Assembly: GCF_049680855.1 (NCBI RefSeq)
Contig: NZ_JBMPGS010000001.1
Coordinates: 930,001-994,000 of the forward strand
DNA: 64,000 bases
DNA from: Salinimicrobium sp049680855
Lineage (GTDB): Bacteria; Bacteroidota; Bacteroidia; Flavobacteriales; Flavobacteriaceae
Direction: 5' to 3'
In this document: positions 9,464-18,290 of the stretch, in pieces
Layout: every line of letters begins with the position of its first letter
Numbering within the stretch: the first letter of the stretch is position 1
Position numbers and translations under genes: made by a program
Notes under the pieces: generated by a model
Told to the model about the DNA's origin: nothing
Databases searched by the model: none
Seen by the model: the letters and a program-made list of their open reading frames with translations, nothing else

Positions 9464-9706
9464 ATGACCCATAAATATAAAATATCAGGAATGACCTGCA
9501 ACGGCTGCCGAAGTACGGTGGAGAAAGCTTTGCAGGGAGTTGAAGGAGTATCTAATGTTGAAGTAAACCTTCAGAATGAACAGGCAGTTATTGAGATGAA
9601 GCAGCATGTGCCCGTGGCAAAGCTACAGCAGGCACTGGAAGAAACGAAAGGAAGCTATTCTATTGCTCTACCACTTGAGGATGAAGGTAGTTCTCAAACA
9701 ATATGA
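9464..9706 (+). CDS. Heavy-metal-associated (HMA) domain copper chaperone 1
   Basis: This is an 80-residue single-domain protein with the ferredoxin-like HMA fold. The metal motif is GMTCNGCRSTVEKAL near residue 10 (MxCxxC). Such proteins bind Cu(I) and pass it to copper ATPases. Its stop overlaps the start of a second, related HMA gene by 4 bp (ATGA), so both are probably co-translated. The natural client, a CopA-type ATPase, is a pseudogene just downstream, leaving CopB at 5073 as a possible partner. Confidence 0.88.
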   Translation: MTHKYKISGMTCNGCRSTVEKALQGVEGVSNVEVNLQNEQAVIEMKQHVPVAKLQQALEETKGSYSIALPLEDEGSSQTI

Positions 9707-9951
9707 CGCATACCTATGCTGTTCACGGGATGACCTGCAACGGCTGCCGTAGCCGTGTCGAAAAAACCTTAAATGAAGTAGAAGGAGTCACAAAGGCTTC
9801 GGTAGACCTAGAAAAGGAAGAGGCGATGATAGAGATGGATAAACATATTCCACTTAAAACCTTTCAGAAAAAGCTGGAGGAAGATGGAGGAACTTATTCT
9901 ATCACTGTGCCGGGAGAGAAACCCAAAAAACCGTCTAAAGAAAATACATAA
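9703..9951 (+). CDS. Heavy-metal-associated (HMA) domain copper chaperone 2
   Basis: This 82-residue HMA protein is a near-duplicate of its upstream neighbour, sharing GMTCNGCRS, VEGV and IEMDKHIP-like segments, so the pair looks like a tandem duplication. The MTCNGC motif near residue 10 supplies two Cu(I)-binding cysteines. The C-terminus ends in a Lys/Pro tail (KPKKPSKENT). In intact relatives these domains precede or form part of a CopA ATPase. Here the following sequence is the wreck of such an ATPase. Confidence 0.87.
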   Translation: MTHTYAVHGMTCNGCRSRVEKTLNEVEGVTKASVDLEKEEAMIEMDKHIPLKTFQKKLEEDGGTYSITVPGEKPKKPSKENT

Positions 9952-9971
9952 AAAGCGACGGGAGGATCTGG

Positions 9972-10550
9972 AACCTTTTATTATCCAATGTACTGCGAGG
10001 AGGAAAAAACCTACAACAAACCCGGGGATTGCACGGTGTGTAGGGTGAATCTTGTGGAAGTACCGTTTTCGCAAAAGATGCCTCAGTGATTTACCTCCCT
10101 CATGCATCCTAAAACAGTAGAGGATGAAATGGGTTCCTGCCCAATTTGCGGGATGGATCTTGTGCCTATGGAAGGAGGTGTGGATGGAGATGATAAGACT
10201 TAAGAAACTGCTGAAGAAGTTCTTGACTGCTACTGTCTTCACCGTTCCTAATTTAATAGCAGCGATGTCTGAGGAAATGTTTTCAGATAATCCACTGTTA
10301 GAGCTAATGGATTGAAAGTACCGGAAATGGGTTCATTTAGGGCTATCTGTTCCTGTTGTTTTTTATGCCACCTGGATGTTTTTTGAACGAGCTTATTGAA
10401 AACAAGACCCTGGGTATTCCAGTTGCAGCAGGATTGCCGTAGTCATTTTTAGTAATACTTCTTTCACCTATAATTGCTGCCTTGGCTATTGCAGCCCTGT
10501 TGCGGTAATAGCAAATGCTTGGCGTCTTAGAGCTGCAAAGGTTTAGCATA
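9972..10550 (+). pseudogene. Remnant of a CopA-type copper ATPase
   Basis: Broken frames encode recognisable pieces of a P1B copper ATPase in the right order. First is a heavy-metal-binding domain (YYPMYCEEEKTYNKPGDCTVC, ~9998-10075). A second follows (GSCPICGMDLVPMEG, ~10131-10175). Then come a pre-TM segment (KKFLTATVF, EEMFSDNPLLELM), TM1-like HLGLSVPVVFYATWMFFERAY (~10330-10398), and directly C-terminal pieces LGIPVAAGLP, ILLSPIIAALAIA and VIANAWRLRAAKV (~10410-10545). Several in-frame stops and frameshifts are present. The whole catalytic core (TGES, CPC, DKTGT, GDGxND) is deleted. Confidence 0.8.
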
Positions 10551-10692
10551 TAATGAAAATCTATGGTTCCTTGACAAAGACATTACAATCTAAATTACCA
10601 TTATCCTGGGATAGTGAATGTATTTTCTAAAATAATAGAACAGGGCGAAATCCATAATAACCAATTTGTTCAAAATTGATACAAATTACGTT

Positions 10693-10881
10693 ATGGATTT
10701 CAAAAGAGAGAGAGATGCGAATAAGCGGCTATGGTGTCTGATTTTCGCTTCAATAGTAATTGTAGAGTTGGGATGGTGGATAGCAGAAGAAGTTTTCTGT
10801 GAGCCTGTAATAGAGGTTGATTCTAAAGGAGAGAAAGAAATTTCACCTAATGATTCTTTTTTTTGTAGGATTTCAGGATGA
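10693..10881 (+). CDS. Possible small single-TM protein
   Basis: A 62-residue ORF has one hydrophobic segment (LWCLIFASIVIVELGWWIA) after a charged N-terminus (MDFKRERDANKR) and a short acidic tail. The ATG at 10693 is more natural than the one at 10666. It has no recognisable family and lies between the CopA remnant and the channel-like gene. It may be a real small membrane protein or debris of the decayed region. Confidence 0.35.
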   Translation: MDFKRERDANKRLWCLIFASIVIVELGWWIAEEVFCEPVIEVDSKGEKEISPNDSFFCRISG

Positions 10882-10948
10882 ATTTCAGGGTCTATTTATA
10901 TTGGCTTCTCAAAAATTATAACATAGATAAAAACAAATAAATAATAAA

Positions 10949-11926
10949 ATGTCAGAAACATTGCTAATCCTTGGATTCATTATACTATTAATAGCTATAC
11001 ATGATTTCTTTTACACTACTCTTTCCGCCAGTGGGGCGGGTTTTATTTCTGAAAATGTGGCAATTTTATCAGATAGGATACTACAGTTCTGTGTGGGGAT
11101 TTTTGGGAGAAAGCTTTATAACTATCACGGGCTATTCATAAATCTCATGATCCTCGCAGTATGGCTTTCTATGATTTGGTTTGGACTTTTCCTGGTTTAT
11201 TCTTCCAACCCCGAGGATATTACTAACAGTAGCGGCAGAGTAGCAAATTTCTGGGAACGTCTCTATTTTACTGGATATATACTTTCTACTCTGGGGATGG
11301 GAAATTTTAAACCTATATCGCCTTTTTTTGAACTGGTTACGAGCTGCTTTTCCTTCTTTGGATTCATTTTTTTCACCAGCTCGATGACTTATTTTCTTTC
11401 AGTTTCATCTGCTGTGGTAAAGAAAAGAACCCTGGCGAAAAGCATCCATAATTTGGGTAATAGCCCCCAGGCCATAGCAAATAAGTTACTTAGACTAGAT
11501 TCCCCCTATAGTTACCTACAGATCCTTGACCTTCAGGAGAAGGTAGACGAACATTCCGTAAGTCATCAGGCTTATCCTGTTGTTCATTACTACAGTCGGT
11601 CCCAAGTGAAAGACTCGTTCAGTATTAATATCACAAGATTAGATGAGGCTTTATCAATTCTTCTTAAATCTAACAAGGGAGAAAATTTTCGGGAGGAATT
11701 GAAAATTTTGCGTTCTTCTCTGTCAGATTTTCTTCGAAATCTAGATAAAAATTTCTCCCGCAGCTTGCCTAAAGCTGAAGTTTCCCCAGGCAATGAAGAT
11801 TTACCGCGCAGTTTGACTCAAAGAAACTCACAAGAGTTGGTTGAGCGTAGGCGTATTTTGGGGAGCTTGCTTAGAAGCGAGGGCCTTAGCTGGCACCAGG
11901 TCGTGGAACAGGATCAAGAAAGCTAA
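10949..11926 (+). CDS. Ion-channel-like membrane protein with a TLGMG pore-loop motif
   Basis: This 325-residue protein has hydrophobic segments at about residues 3-20, 62-85 and 125-150. Between the last two is a pore-loop-like stretch, LYFTGYILSTLGMGNFKP, resembling the P-loop and filter of two-TM potassium channels (TVGYG) but reading TLGMG. The C-terminal ~170 residues are cytosolic and charged (EELKILRSSLSDFLRNLDKNF), without RCK/TrkA or cyclic-nucleotide motifs that I can see. A two-pore-helix channel is the best guess. Ion selectivity cannot be deduced. Confidence 0.6.
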   Translation: MSETLLILGFIILLIAIHDFFYTTLSASGAGFISENVAILSDRILQFCVGIFGRKLYNYHGLFINLMILAVWLSMIWFGLFLVYSSNPEDITNSSGRVANFWERLYFTGYILSTLGMGNFKPISPFFELVTSCFSFFGFIFFTSSMTYFLSVSSAVVKKRTLAKSIHNLGNSPQAIANKLLRLDSPYSYLQILDLQEKVDEHSVSHQAYPVVHYYSRSQVKDSFSINITRLDEALSILLKSNKGENFREELKILRSSLSDFLRNLDKNFSRSLPKAEVSPGNEDLPRSLTQRNSQELVERRRILGSLLRSEGLSWHQVVEQDQES

Positions 11927-12293
11927 AAAATATGTCATAATTAACAATTATATCCTCTATTCTGAATAAAAAACTTAAAAATAAAATGTCTCTCCTAGCG
12001 GAATCGATTTTTACTATAGATAGCCATGGATAAAATTACATTCAAATATTCTTCTTTTTTTTAAAATAAAATGATAGAAATACTATTGAAGAACTAATAC
12101 TTTACTCTCTTTAAAGTTAATAAGAGGATAAGTTTAAATCATAGTTAAATAGAGCGGTTAAATGTCGATTTAGTATTTATAGACTTAACAGTCATATGTC
12201 AGTCTTTAACAGCCTGTTAACCACTGCTGTATATGGTTTTGTGTACCTTGCTAACAGATTGATAACAAGGAATTCCACTAAAAATAGACCATT
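11927..12293 (+). other. Intergenic region, no gene seen
   Basis: About 370 bp of AT-rich sequence. I see no ORF of note, RNA gene or strong hairpin. It must contain the promoter for the sugar dehydrogenase at 12294, but no clean TTG/TAnnTTTG pair stands out. Confidence 0.5.
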
Positions 12294-13607
12294 ATGAAAA
12301 TCAAATCCTTTTTCTCTTTAATCTGCTTATTAACTATATCCTTCGCAACTTTTTCGCAGGAATCGGTAGGACTGGAGGTTGTAGCAGATAATCTAGTTTC
12401 CCCTGTGGCATTTGTTGAATCTCCTGATGAATCTGGAAGGTATTTCATCGTTGACCAGGTAGGGGTGATCCGAATTCATACTCCCCAAAAAGGGCTTTTG
12501 GAAGAGCCATTTTTAAATCTGAAAAATAAGATAGTTGAATTAAAAGAAGCCCATGAAGAACGAGGTTTGTTAGGACTTGCTTTTCACCCCGATTACAGGG
12601 AAAACGGCAAGTTCTTTGTCTATTATAGCGCACCCCTTAGTCAAGATGGTCCCGAGAACTGGGATCATACCAGCTATATTTCAGAATTTAGGGTCTCTCC
12701 GGATAACCCCAATATGGCTGACAAAGCTTCAGAAAAGATCATTCTGAAGGTCGATCAGCCACAGGATAATCACAATGCAGGGACTTTGGCCTTCGGACCC
12801 GACAATTACCTCTACATTGCCCTTGGTGATGGAGGAGGAGCAAACGATATCGACATGGGACATGTACCTGATTGGTATGGGGAAAATGCCGGTGGTAATG
12901 GGCAGGATGTAGAGCAAAACCTGCTGGGCAGTATCCTGAGAATTGACGTAAATGGAGATGCTCCTTATAATATTCCTGATGACAATCCTTTTGTAGATAA
13001 GGAGGGAATGGACGAGATCTACGCCTACGGGCTCAGAAATCCGTACAGGTTCTCGTTTGACATGAAAGGAACCAATGATCTCATTGCGGGAGATGCAGGA
13101 CAGGTACTTTGGGAAGAAGTAAGTGTGATCACAAAAGGTGGCAATTATGGATGGAACGTGATGGAAGGAACACACTGCTTCAATGCCTATAATAACGATA
13201 AAGAGAAGGAGAAATGTCCCGAAAAAGATAAGATGGGCAACCCTTTAATAAGTCCTGTGATTGAATTTAAACAAGGCGGGACCGACCATGGAGGCAAAGG
13301 CCTGGTCGTCATAGGAGGTTATGTTTACAGGGGTGAAGACCTTAGAAATATGGACGGAAAGTACATTTTTGGCACCTGGACGCAGCATCATGGAAAACCT
13401 GCGGGAGCCGTGTTCGTTTCAACTCCAAAAGAGACCGGCATGTGGGATTTTCAAGAGCTGAAAATTGCTCAGACCAACTCTACTTCAATCGGCCATTATT
13501 TACTGTCTTTCGGTCAGAACAAGGAAGGAGAAATGTTTATTCTTACAACCGATGAAGAAGGCCCTATAGGTACTACCGGCAAGGTTTTTAAAATGGTTGC
13601 TCCTTAA
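12294..13607 (+). CDS. Secreted PQQ-dependent sugar (glucose/sorbosone-type) dehydrogenase
   Basis: This 437-residue protein has a signal peptide (MKIKSFFSLICLLTISFATFSQE) and a six-bladed propeller of the soluble glucose/sorbosone dehydrogenase family, which oxidises sugars in the periplasm using PQQ. Visible family motifs are ERGLLGLAFHPDY, DNHNAGTLAFGPDNYLYIA, LGDGGGAND, the YGLRNPYRFSFD blade and GGNYGWNVMEGTHC. Length is normal. It is a single gene convergent with the EBO operon, whose last gene ends 30 bp away. PQQ biosynthesis genes are not in the window. Confidence 0.87.
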   Translation: MKIKSFFSLICLLTISFATFSQESVGLEVVADNLVSPVAFVESPDESGRYFIVDQVGVIRIHTPQKGLLEEPFLNLKNKIVELKEAHEERGLLGLAFHPDYRENGKFFVYYSAPLSQDGPENWDHTSYISEFRVSPDNPNMADKASEKIILKVDQPQDNHNAGTLAFGPDNYLYIALGDGGGANDIDMGHVPDWYGENAGGNGQDVEQNLLGSILRIDVNGDAPYNIPDDNPFVDKEGMDEIYAYGLRNPYRFSFDMKGTNDLIAGDAGQVLWEEVSVITKGGNYGWNVMEGTHCFNAYNNDKEKEKCPEKDKMGNPLISPVIEFKQGGTDHGGKGLVVIGGYVYRGEDLRNMDGKYIFGTWTQHHGKPAGAVFVSTPKETGMWDFQELKIAQTNSTSIGHYLLSFGQNKEGEMFILTTDEEGPIGTTGKVFKMVAP

Positions 13608-13636
13608 ATAAAGTTAGCTTTATGTGATGAGCTAGT

Positions 13637-15007
13637 TCATTCTGAAAGTACCGCGGATCTAATCTCGTCAAAGACAGCCACAGGTTTTAAGGTTGCTTCT
13701 TTTCCCTTAGAAGAAGAAATGAAGATCGGCCAATCCCCGGTTGATTCAGGACGGCGGCCGTGGGAACCTTTTACCAGCTCAGGCTTTAACGGAACTACAT
13801 CCATGAGTGTCCGGAAGCCCAGCTTTTTCCGTAGTAATTTCAGACCTATTTTCAGCTTGGGGAATTTTATGTCAGGATCGATAAAAAGCTCGGCAGGGTC
13901 ATATCCCGGCTTCCGGTGAATGTCGACTGTTCGGGCGTAGTCAGGAGCTTTTTTGTCATCCAGCCAGTAATAGTAACAAAACCAGGAATCCTTGTCGGCA
14001 ATAGCAATAATATCTCCGGCACGTTCATGATCCAGGTGATACTCCTTTTTCTCTTCTCCTGTAATTAACTTTTCAATTCCGGGTAGCTCCCCTAGCAGTT
14101 TTCCTATTTCAGAAATCCTGCTTTTGTCCCTGACGTAAATGTGGGCGAGCTGGTGATCACAAACAGCAAAAGCTTCACTGGCGCCAGCATCAAAAACATC
14201 ATAACCCAGTTCCTCCCTGACAGCGATACAGTTTTTTTCCCTTAGCAGTTTGTTGATATAAACAGGACGTTCTACTTCAGTTATTCCATATTCAGAAAGT
14301 AAAATTACTTCAGCACCTTTAGATTCATAGTAGTTGATAAGGTCCTGACAAATTTCGTCCACCTGTTTCAGGTCTTTGTCAATATTGGGATGATGTGAAT
14401 CCAGGCGCTGAAAATTATAATCCAGGTGTGGAATATAAATGAGAGTCAAAGTGGGATCATTTTGTGCATCGACCATCTTCGAGGCCCGAGCAATCCATGT
14501 TGAAGCCTCAATTGAAGTGGCAGGGCCCCAGAATTTGAACAGAGGAAATTGTCCTAATTCCCTCTGCAGATCATCTCTTAAATGGGAGGGGAAGGTATAG
14601 ATATCAGGAATTTTCCTGCCGTCTGCCGGATACATTGGGCGAGGGGTGATCGAATAGTCCACAGAGGAATACATATTGTACCACCAGAAAAAATTTGCAC
14701 AGGTGAAATCCGGATTACTTTTCTTCAGCGTTTCCCAGATCTTTTCGCTTTGTACAAGCTGGTTGGGTTGCCTCCAGAATTTCACTTCACTTTCCTCTTT
14801 AAAAAACCAGCCATTGCCTACAATCCCTGTCTCTTCAGGATATTTCCCTGTAAGGTAAGTAGCCTGGGCGCTACACGTAACAGCGGGAAGTACCGGATCT
14901 ATAGCTCTTACCTGTTTTTTTCCTGCCCACCCTTTTAAGAAAGGTGTTTTGTCTCCCACTAAATTCTTTGAAAGTCCAACTACATTAATAACGACTGTTT
15001 TTTTCAT
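13637..15007 (-). CDS. eboF: EboF-like alkaline phosphatase/nucleotide pyrophosphatase family protein
   Basis: This 456-residue member of the alkaline phosphatase superfamily (type I phosphodiesterase/nucleotide pyrophosphatase branch) is the last gene of the EBO operon. The nucleophile region is LPAVTCSAQATYLTGKYPEETG (Thr near residue 43). Metal-site segments include PHLDYNFQRLDSHHP and LSEYGITEV. No signal peptide is visible, so it acts in the cytosol. It starts 3 bp after eboE ends. The EBO cluster is linked to trafficking of specialised metabolites such as scytonemin precursor in cyanobacteria; the exact reaction is unknown. Confidence 0.82.
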   Translation of the reverse strand: MKKTVVINVVGLSKNLVGDKTPFLKGWAGKKQVRAIDPVLPAVTCSAQATYLTGKYPEETGIVGNGWFFKEESEVKFWRQPNQLVQSEKIWETLKKSNPDFTCANFFWWYNMYSSVDYSITPRPMYPADGRKIPDIYTFPSHLRDDLQRELGQFPLFKFWGPATSIEASTWIARASKMVDAQNDPTLTLIYIPHLDYNFQRLDSHHPNIDKDLKQVDEICQDLINYYESKGAEVILLSEYGITEVERPVYINKLLREKNCIAVREELGYDVFDAGASEAFAVCDHQLAHIYVRDKSRISEIGKLLGELPGIEKLITGEEKKEYHLDHERAGDIIAIADKDSWFCYYYWLDDKKAPDYARTVDIHRKPGYDPAELFIDPDIKFPKLKIGLKLLRKKLGFRTLMDVVPLKPELVKGSHGRRPESTGDWPIFISSSKGKEATLKPVAVFDEIRSAVLSE

Positions 15008-15010
15008 TTT

Positions 15011-16216
15011 TTAAAGGTTACTTAGCACCCACCGATATTCATGGGCAATAGATTCGGTTAAAGAGCTTTGATTCTTTTCGGGCAATACATCCCAGGTGTA
15101 GGTCTCTATCTCAAGATGAGAAGTGATCTCCTTCAGGTTTGGTAGGGAAAAAACCTTTTCTATTTGTTGCCGGGTAGAGCAGATCTCATCATATTCCGCA
15201 GCAAAAATGGGAACGTGGAAATGAATTCGCCATTCGGTGGAATGGGTCACGGGCAAACTTTCTAAGGCAGCCGGAAGATCTTTATAGCGTTCAAAAGAAC
15301 CGTCGGGTAGTAAACCCACTACCTGATGTAAATAAACAGAATCTGCAAAAGCTGTCAAACGGTCCTGAATTCTTTTCCGCTCAGGTTGCTCCAGGGGAAT
15401 AGCGATCTTCAAGGCTGAACTTATTTGGATTTTTCCAATCTTTATTCCTGCTTTCTCAAAATTTGCCATGACTTCAGATGGTTCCTCATAAAGAAGGGCA
15501 GAATGGCAAACATCATAGCAGATCCTAAGATGATCCAAAATGATGGCATGTGCTTTTTCCGCCGGAACCCTGAGCTTTTTTTGTAGAAGTACCCCAACAT
15601 CCTGTACTAAATATTCAAAGAATGCTACCGCCTCGGCTGAACTTTCTACCATTCCATCCGGTTCGGGTTCTATATCCAGATGAATCTCTGTACCTGTACT
15701 TTCCTTCAGCTGAAAAAGCAGCTCCACAACAGCAGCGAAATTTTCAGTGATCTTCTGTTCAGTCTCCTTATCATTTTTAATATTTTTCTGAGTAAACCTA
15801 TAAGATACGGGAGATGTTGAAATGCTGCCTGAACTAATTTCCGCCGGTATAAGCTTGCCCAAAATTTCAATAAGGTCCCCGGTGTATTTTAGTCTTTCCT
15901 TAGTGCTCCAGTCGGGGTCATGTACCTTTTCTTTAACATGCGTGGCGTGAAAAGTGCCGTAAGGGAAGCCATTCATGGTGAATACGTACAGGTCGTTTTG
16001 TTCAAGCCATTTTTGAAATTTGTCCAGCCCGTTATTTTCCAGGAGACCGGCTGCAGCTTTTGCCGACAATCTCAAGCCGATGCCAAAGGGTGTCTCAGGT
16101 GCCAATTTTTCCTTTAAAGGCAGGATATACTTCTTAAGCTGAGTGAAAGTGGTTGCCCAGTCTTCCCCGGGATGCACATTGGTACAGTAGGTAAGATGAT
16201 AGTTTTTGTATTTCAA
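15011..16216 (-). CDS. eboE: Metabolite traffic protein EboE (xylose-isomerase-like TIM barrel)
   Basis: This 401-residue protein matches the EboE family. The N-terminus KNYHLTYCTNVHPGEDWATTF is characteristic, followed by a xylose-isomerase-like TIM barrel with possible metal ligands in HLDIEPEPDG, YDVCHSALLYEE and WRIHFHVPIF. The start overlaps the stop of the preceding dehydroquinate-synthase-like gene by 4 bp. EboE proteins are conserved in EBO operons of cyanobacteria, algae endosymbionts and diverse bacteria. Their chemical role is unresolved. Confidence 0.88.
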   Translation of the reverse strand: MKYKNYHLTYCTNVHPGEDWATTFTQLKKYILPLKEKLAPETPFGIGLRLSAKAAAGLLENNGLDKFQKWLEQNDLYVFTMNGFPYGTFHATHVKEKVHDPDWSTKERLKYTGDLIEILGKLIPAEISSGSISTSPVSYRFTQKNIKNDKETEQKITENFAAVVELLFQLKESTGTEIHLDIEPEPDGMVESSAEAVAFFEYLVQDVGVLLQKKLRVPAEKAHAIILDHLRICYDVCHSALLYEEPSEVMANFEKAGIKIGKIQISSALKIAIPLEQPERKRIQDRLTAFADSVYLHQVVGLLPDGSFERYKDLPAALESLPVTHSTEWRIHFHVPIFAAEYDEICSTRQQIEKVFSLPNLKEITSHLEIETYTWDVLPEKNQSSLTESIAHEYRWVLSNL

Positions 16217-17400
16217 GATGCACCAATTTTTTGATCTTCCTTCTCAAGAAAAAGGATGGATTCCTTCATTTTATCCTGATCTATTTGATGTACCTCTTTC
16301 CCCTTGCCAATTTCTTCAAGTAGCATAATAGTGAGGTCCCCGCCTAAATGTTCCCGAAATTCCTGAAGGCCTTCGAGCACCTCAAATTCTTTTTCTTCCA
16401 ATCGAAGTAATTCCGGCGTATATAATCTGAAACCCAGATTCCAAAGTAGTTGAAGCACCTTGTCACAAGTAGATTTTTTTATCAAGCCGGTCTTCCATGA
16501 ATAGACGCAATCCAGAGAGATTCCTATAGCAACAGCTTCCCCGTGTCTTAAGGAGTAATTGGTGAACTGTTCCAGTTTATGAGCTGCCCAGTGGCCAAAA
16601 TCAAGAGGCCGGGAGGAGCCTGTTTCAAATGCATCTCCCGAAGAGATATGTTCTAAATGAAGCTCTGCACATCTGTAAATGAGGTACTGCATACTTTCAT
16701 TATCCCGGTTGACCAGTCTTTCGGTGTCATTCTTAATCCAGTCAAAAAAATTCCTGTCTTTAATAAGGGCCACTTTCACGGCTTCAGAAATGCCGCCTCG
16801 CCAGTCTCTTTCTTCTAAAGTTCGTAAAAACTGCTGATCATTGATGACAGCGAAGGGAGGGGTGAAGGTTCCCAGGAAATTCTTTTTGTTGTACCAGTTT
16901 ATTCCATTTTTGACGCCCACGCCCGAATCATTCTGGGATAAAACAGTGGTGGGAACTCTTATCAGTCTTACTCCGCGATGCGCAATGCCTGCTGCAAATC
17001 CTGCGGCATCGAGCACGGCGCCTCCTCCAATAGCTACTACGAACGAATGCCTGGAAATGCCATATTTATTAATTTGATCCAGAACAGAAGTAACGTGATC
17101 TAAATAGTTCTTGCTCTCTTCGCCACCCGGTAGAATGATGGGATCGGGAAAATCCTCGAGTTGTAAAATATCTTCGCAGTAAGTCCTGATTTTTTCCTGA
17201 AGGCCCGGTGTTTTTTCAAGTAAACCACTGTCAACCACAAATAAGAGCTTTAATTTTTTTTCTGTCTTTCGACTGAATACCTGCTTAAAAGTGGGATTTG
17301 CAGGGGCAAAAAGATCTTCGGTAAAATACACGTCATACGCTACAGGTAGAGTGAAGCTTTGCCGGATGTTTGTTTTTTGAGCACTTATTTTGGAATTCAT
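16213..17400 (-). CDS. eboD: EboD, 3-dehydroquinate-synthase-like protein
   Basis: This 395-residue member of the dehydroquinate synthase family of sugar-phosphate cyclases has the NAD-binding region FVVAIGGGAVLDAAGFAAG at about residue 125, RVPTTVLSQNDSGVGVKNGINW, and the zinc-ligand region FGHWAAHKLEQ ... LRHGEAVAIG. As the fourth gene of an EBO operon it is probably not the shikimate AroB but a paralog acting on an unknown sugar phosphate. It overlaps eboE by 4 bp and lies 9 bp after eboC. Confidence 0.87.
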   Translation of the reverse strand: MNSKISAQKTNIRQSFTLPVAYDVYFTEDLFAPANPTFKQVFSRKTEKKLKLLFVVDSGLLEKTPGLQEKIRTYCEDILQLEDFPDPIILPGGEESKNYLDHVTSVLDQINKYGISRHSFVVAIGGGAVLDAAGFAAGIAHRGVRLIRVPTTVLSQNDSGVGVKNGINWYNKKNFLGTFTPPFAVINDQQFLRTLEERDWRGGISEAVKVALIKDRNFFDWIKNDTERLVNRDNESMQYLIYRCAELHLEHISSGDAFETGSSRPLDFGHWAAHKLEQFTNYSLRHGEAVAIGISLDCVYSWKTGLIKKSTCDKVLQLLWNLGFRLYTPELLRLEEKEFEVLEGLQEFREHLGGDLTIMLLEEIGKGKEVHQIDQDKMKESILFLEKEDQKIGAS

Positions 17401-17409
17401 AACAAGGTT

Positions 17410-18285
17410 TTAAGTGACCGGGAACAATTTTCCGGTCAGGAAAGAAAAGGGTAAAAGAGTCAACACCACAAGCCCAAAAACAAGACCTGCTGAGGAAGCC
17501 GCAATGGCTGCGTTCATAACAATCAGGGAGATGATCCCCACTTTTACAGCCAGGCGTATTTTCTTAGCTGAAGGTTCTTTAATAGCCCGAACAAGGGGAG
17601 GCAGGATAAGAGCTGCAAACAGGATTACAAACAGAACAGTAGAAAAGAAGTCGCTGGCTTCTGATTCATATCCCAAATATGCAATAGCTGTAATGACCAA
17701 AAGATAAAAAAAAGCTGCCACATATAAGGGTTTCCGGGTAGAACCTGTTACCTCACCTTTGCTAATGGAGGTTATGGCTGCAATGTAAATTACCGGAATG
17801 AATAGCAGGTACCAGTTTTCCCCAGTGATAGCAGGAAGTATTGACATTCCCAGGAGGAGATTTAAACCCCTGCAAAGCCCCATATTTATGGGGCCTATCC
17901 AGTCAATATGTTTCCCTTTGGCGTCATAAGCGGTGGCTAAAACTGCAATAGCCACTGCCAAAAACCCTGAAACTACATTAACCACAAAAGAAGCTGCTAT
18001 TCCAATCAGAAAAAGCACCACTCCCAGGCTCAAAGCCTCCTTTTTGGTCACCTGTCCACTTGGAATAGGCCGTTCCGGTCGTTCCTGTTGATCTATTTCG
18101 GCATCAAAATAATCGTTCAGGACTACCCCGCCACCATACAAGCCTGCTGTCGCCAACAATAACAGGTAGAGATCTGCACTATAAAATACGACTAAACCCC
18201 CGGCAACAATTGATGATCCCGCAAGTATATCTGCAAAGGCGGTTATGATATTTGCAGGCCTCATTAGCTTCAGGTATGGCAACAT
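17410..18285 (-). CDS. eboC: EboC, UbiA-family prenyltransferase
   Basis: This 291-residue membrane protein has about 8-9 hydrophobic helices. It carries the two Asp-rich UbiA motifs, NDYFDAEIDQQERPERPIPSG (near residue 56) and YDAKGKHIDW (near 120), which bind Mg-prenyl-diphosphate and catalyse prenylation of an aromatic or polar acceptor. The opening LPYLKLMRPANIITAFADILAG is typical. It lies 5 bp after eboB. The acceptor and prenyl donor in EBO systems are not established. Confidence 0.9.
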   Translation of the reverse strand: MLPYLKLMRPANIITAFADILAGSSIVAGGLVVFYSADLYLLLLATAGLYGGGVVLNDYFDAEIDQQERPERPIPSGQVTKKEALSLGVVLFLIGIAASFVVNVVSGFLAVAIAVLATAYDAKGKHIDWIGPINMGLCRGLNLLLGMSILPAITGENWYLLFIPVIYIAAITSISKGEVTGSTRKPLYVAAFFYLLVITAIAYLGYESEASDFFSTVLFVILFAALILPPLVRAIKEPSAKKIRLAVKVGIISLIVMNAAIAASSAGLVFGLVVLTLLPFSFLTGKLFPVT

Positions 18286-18290
18286 TTATT

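Noticed and set aside
10124..10315. A separate 63-residue gene
   Set aside because: It is one surviving frame of the CopA remnant (contains FLTATVFTVPN and FSDNPLLELM pieces), not an independent gene.
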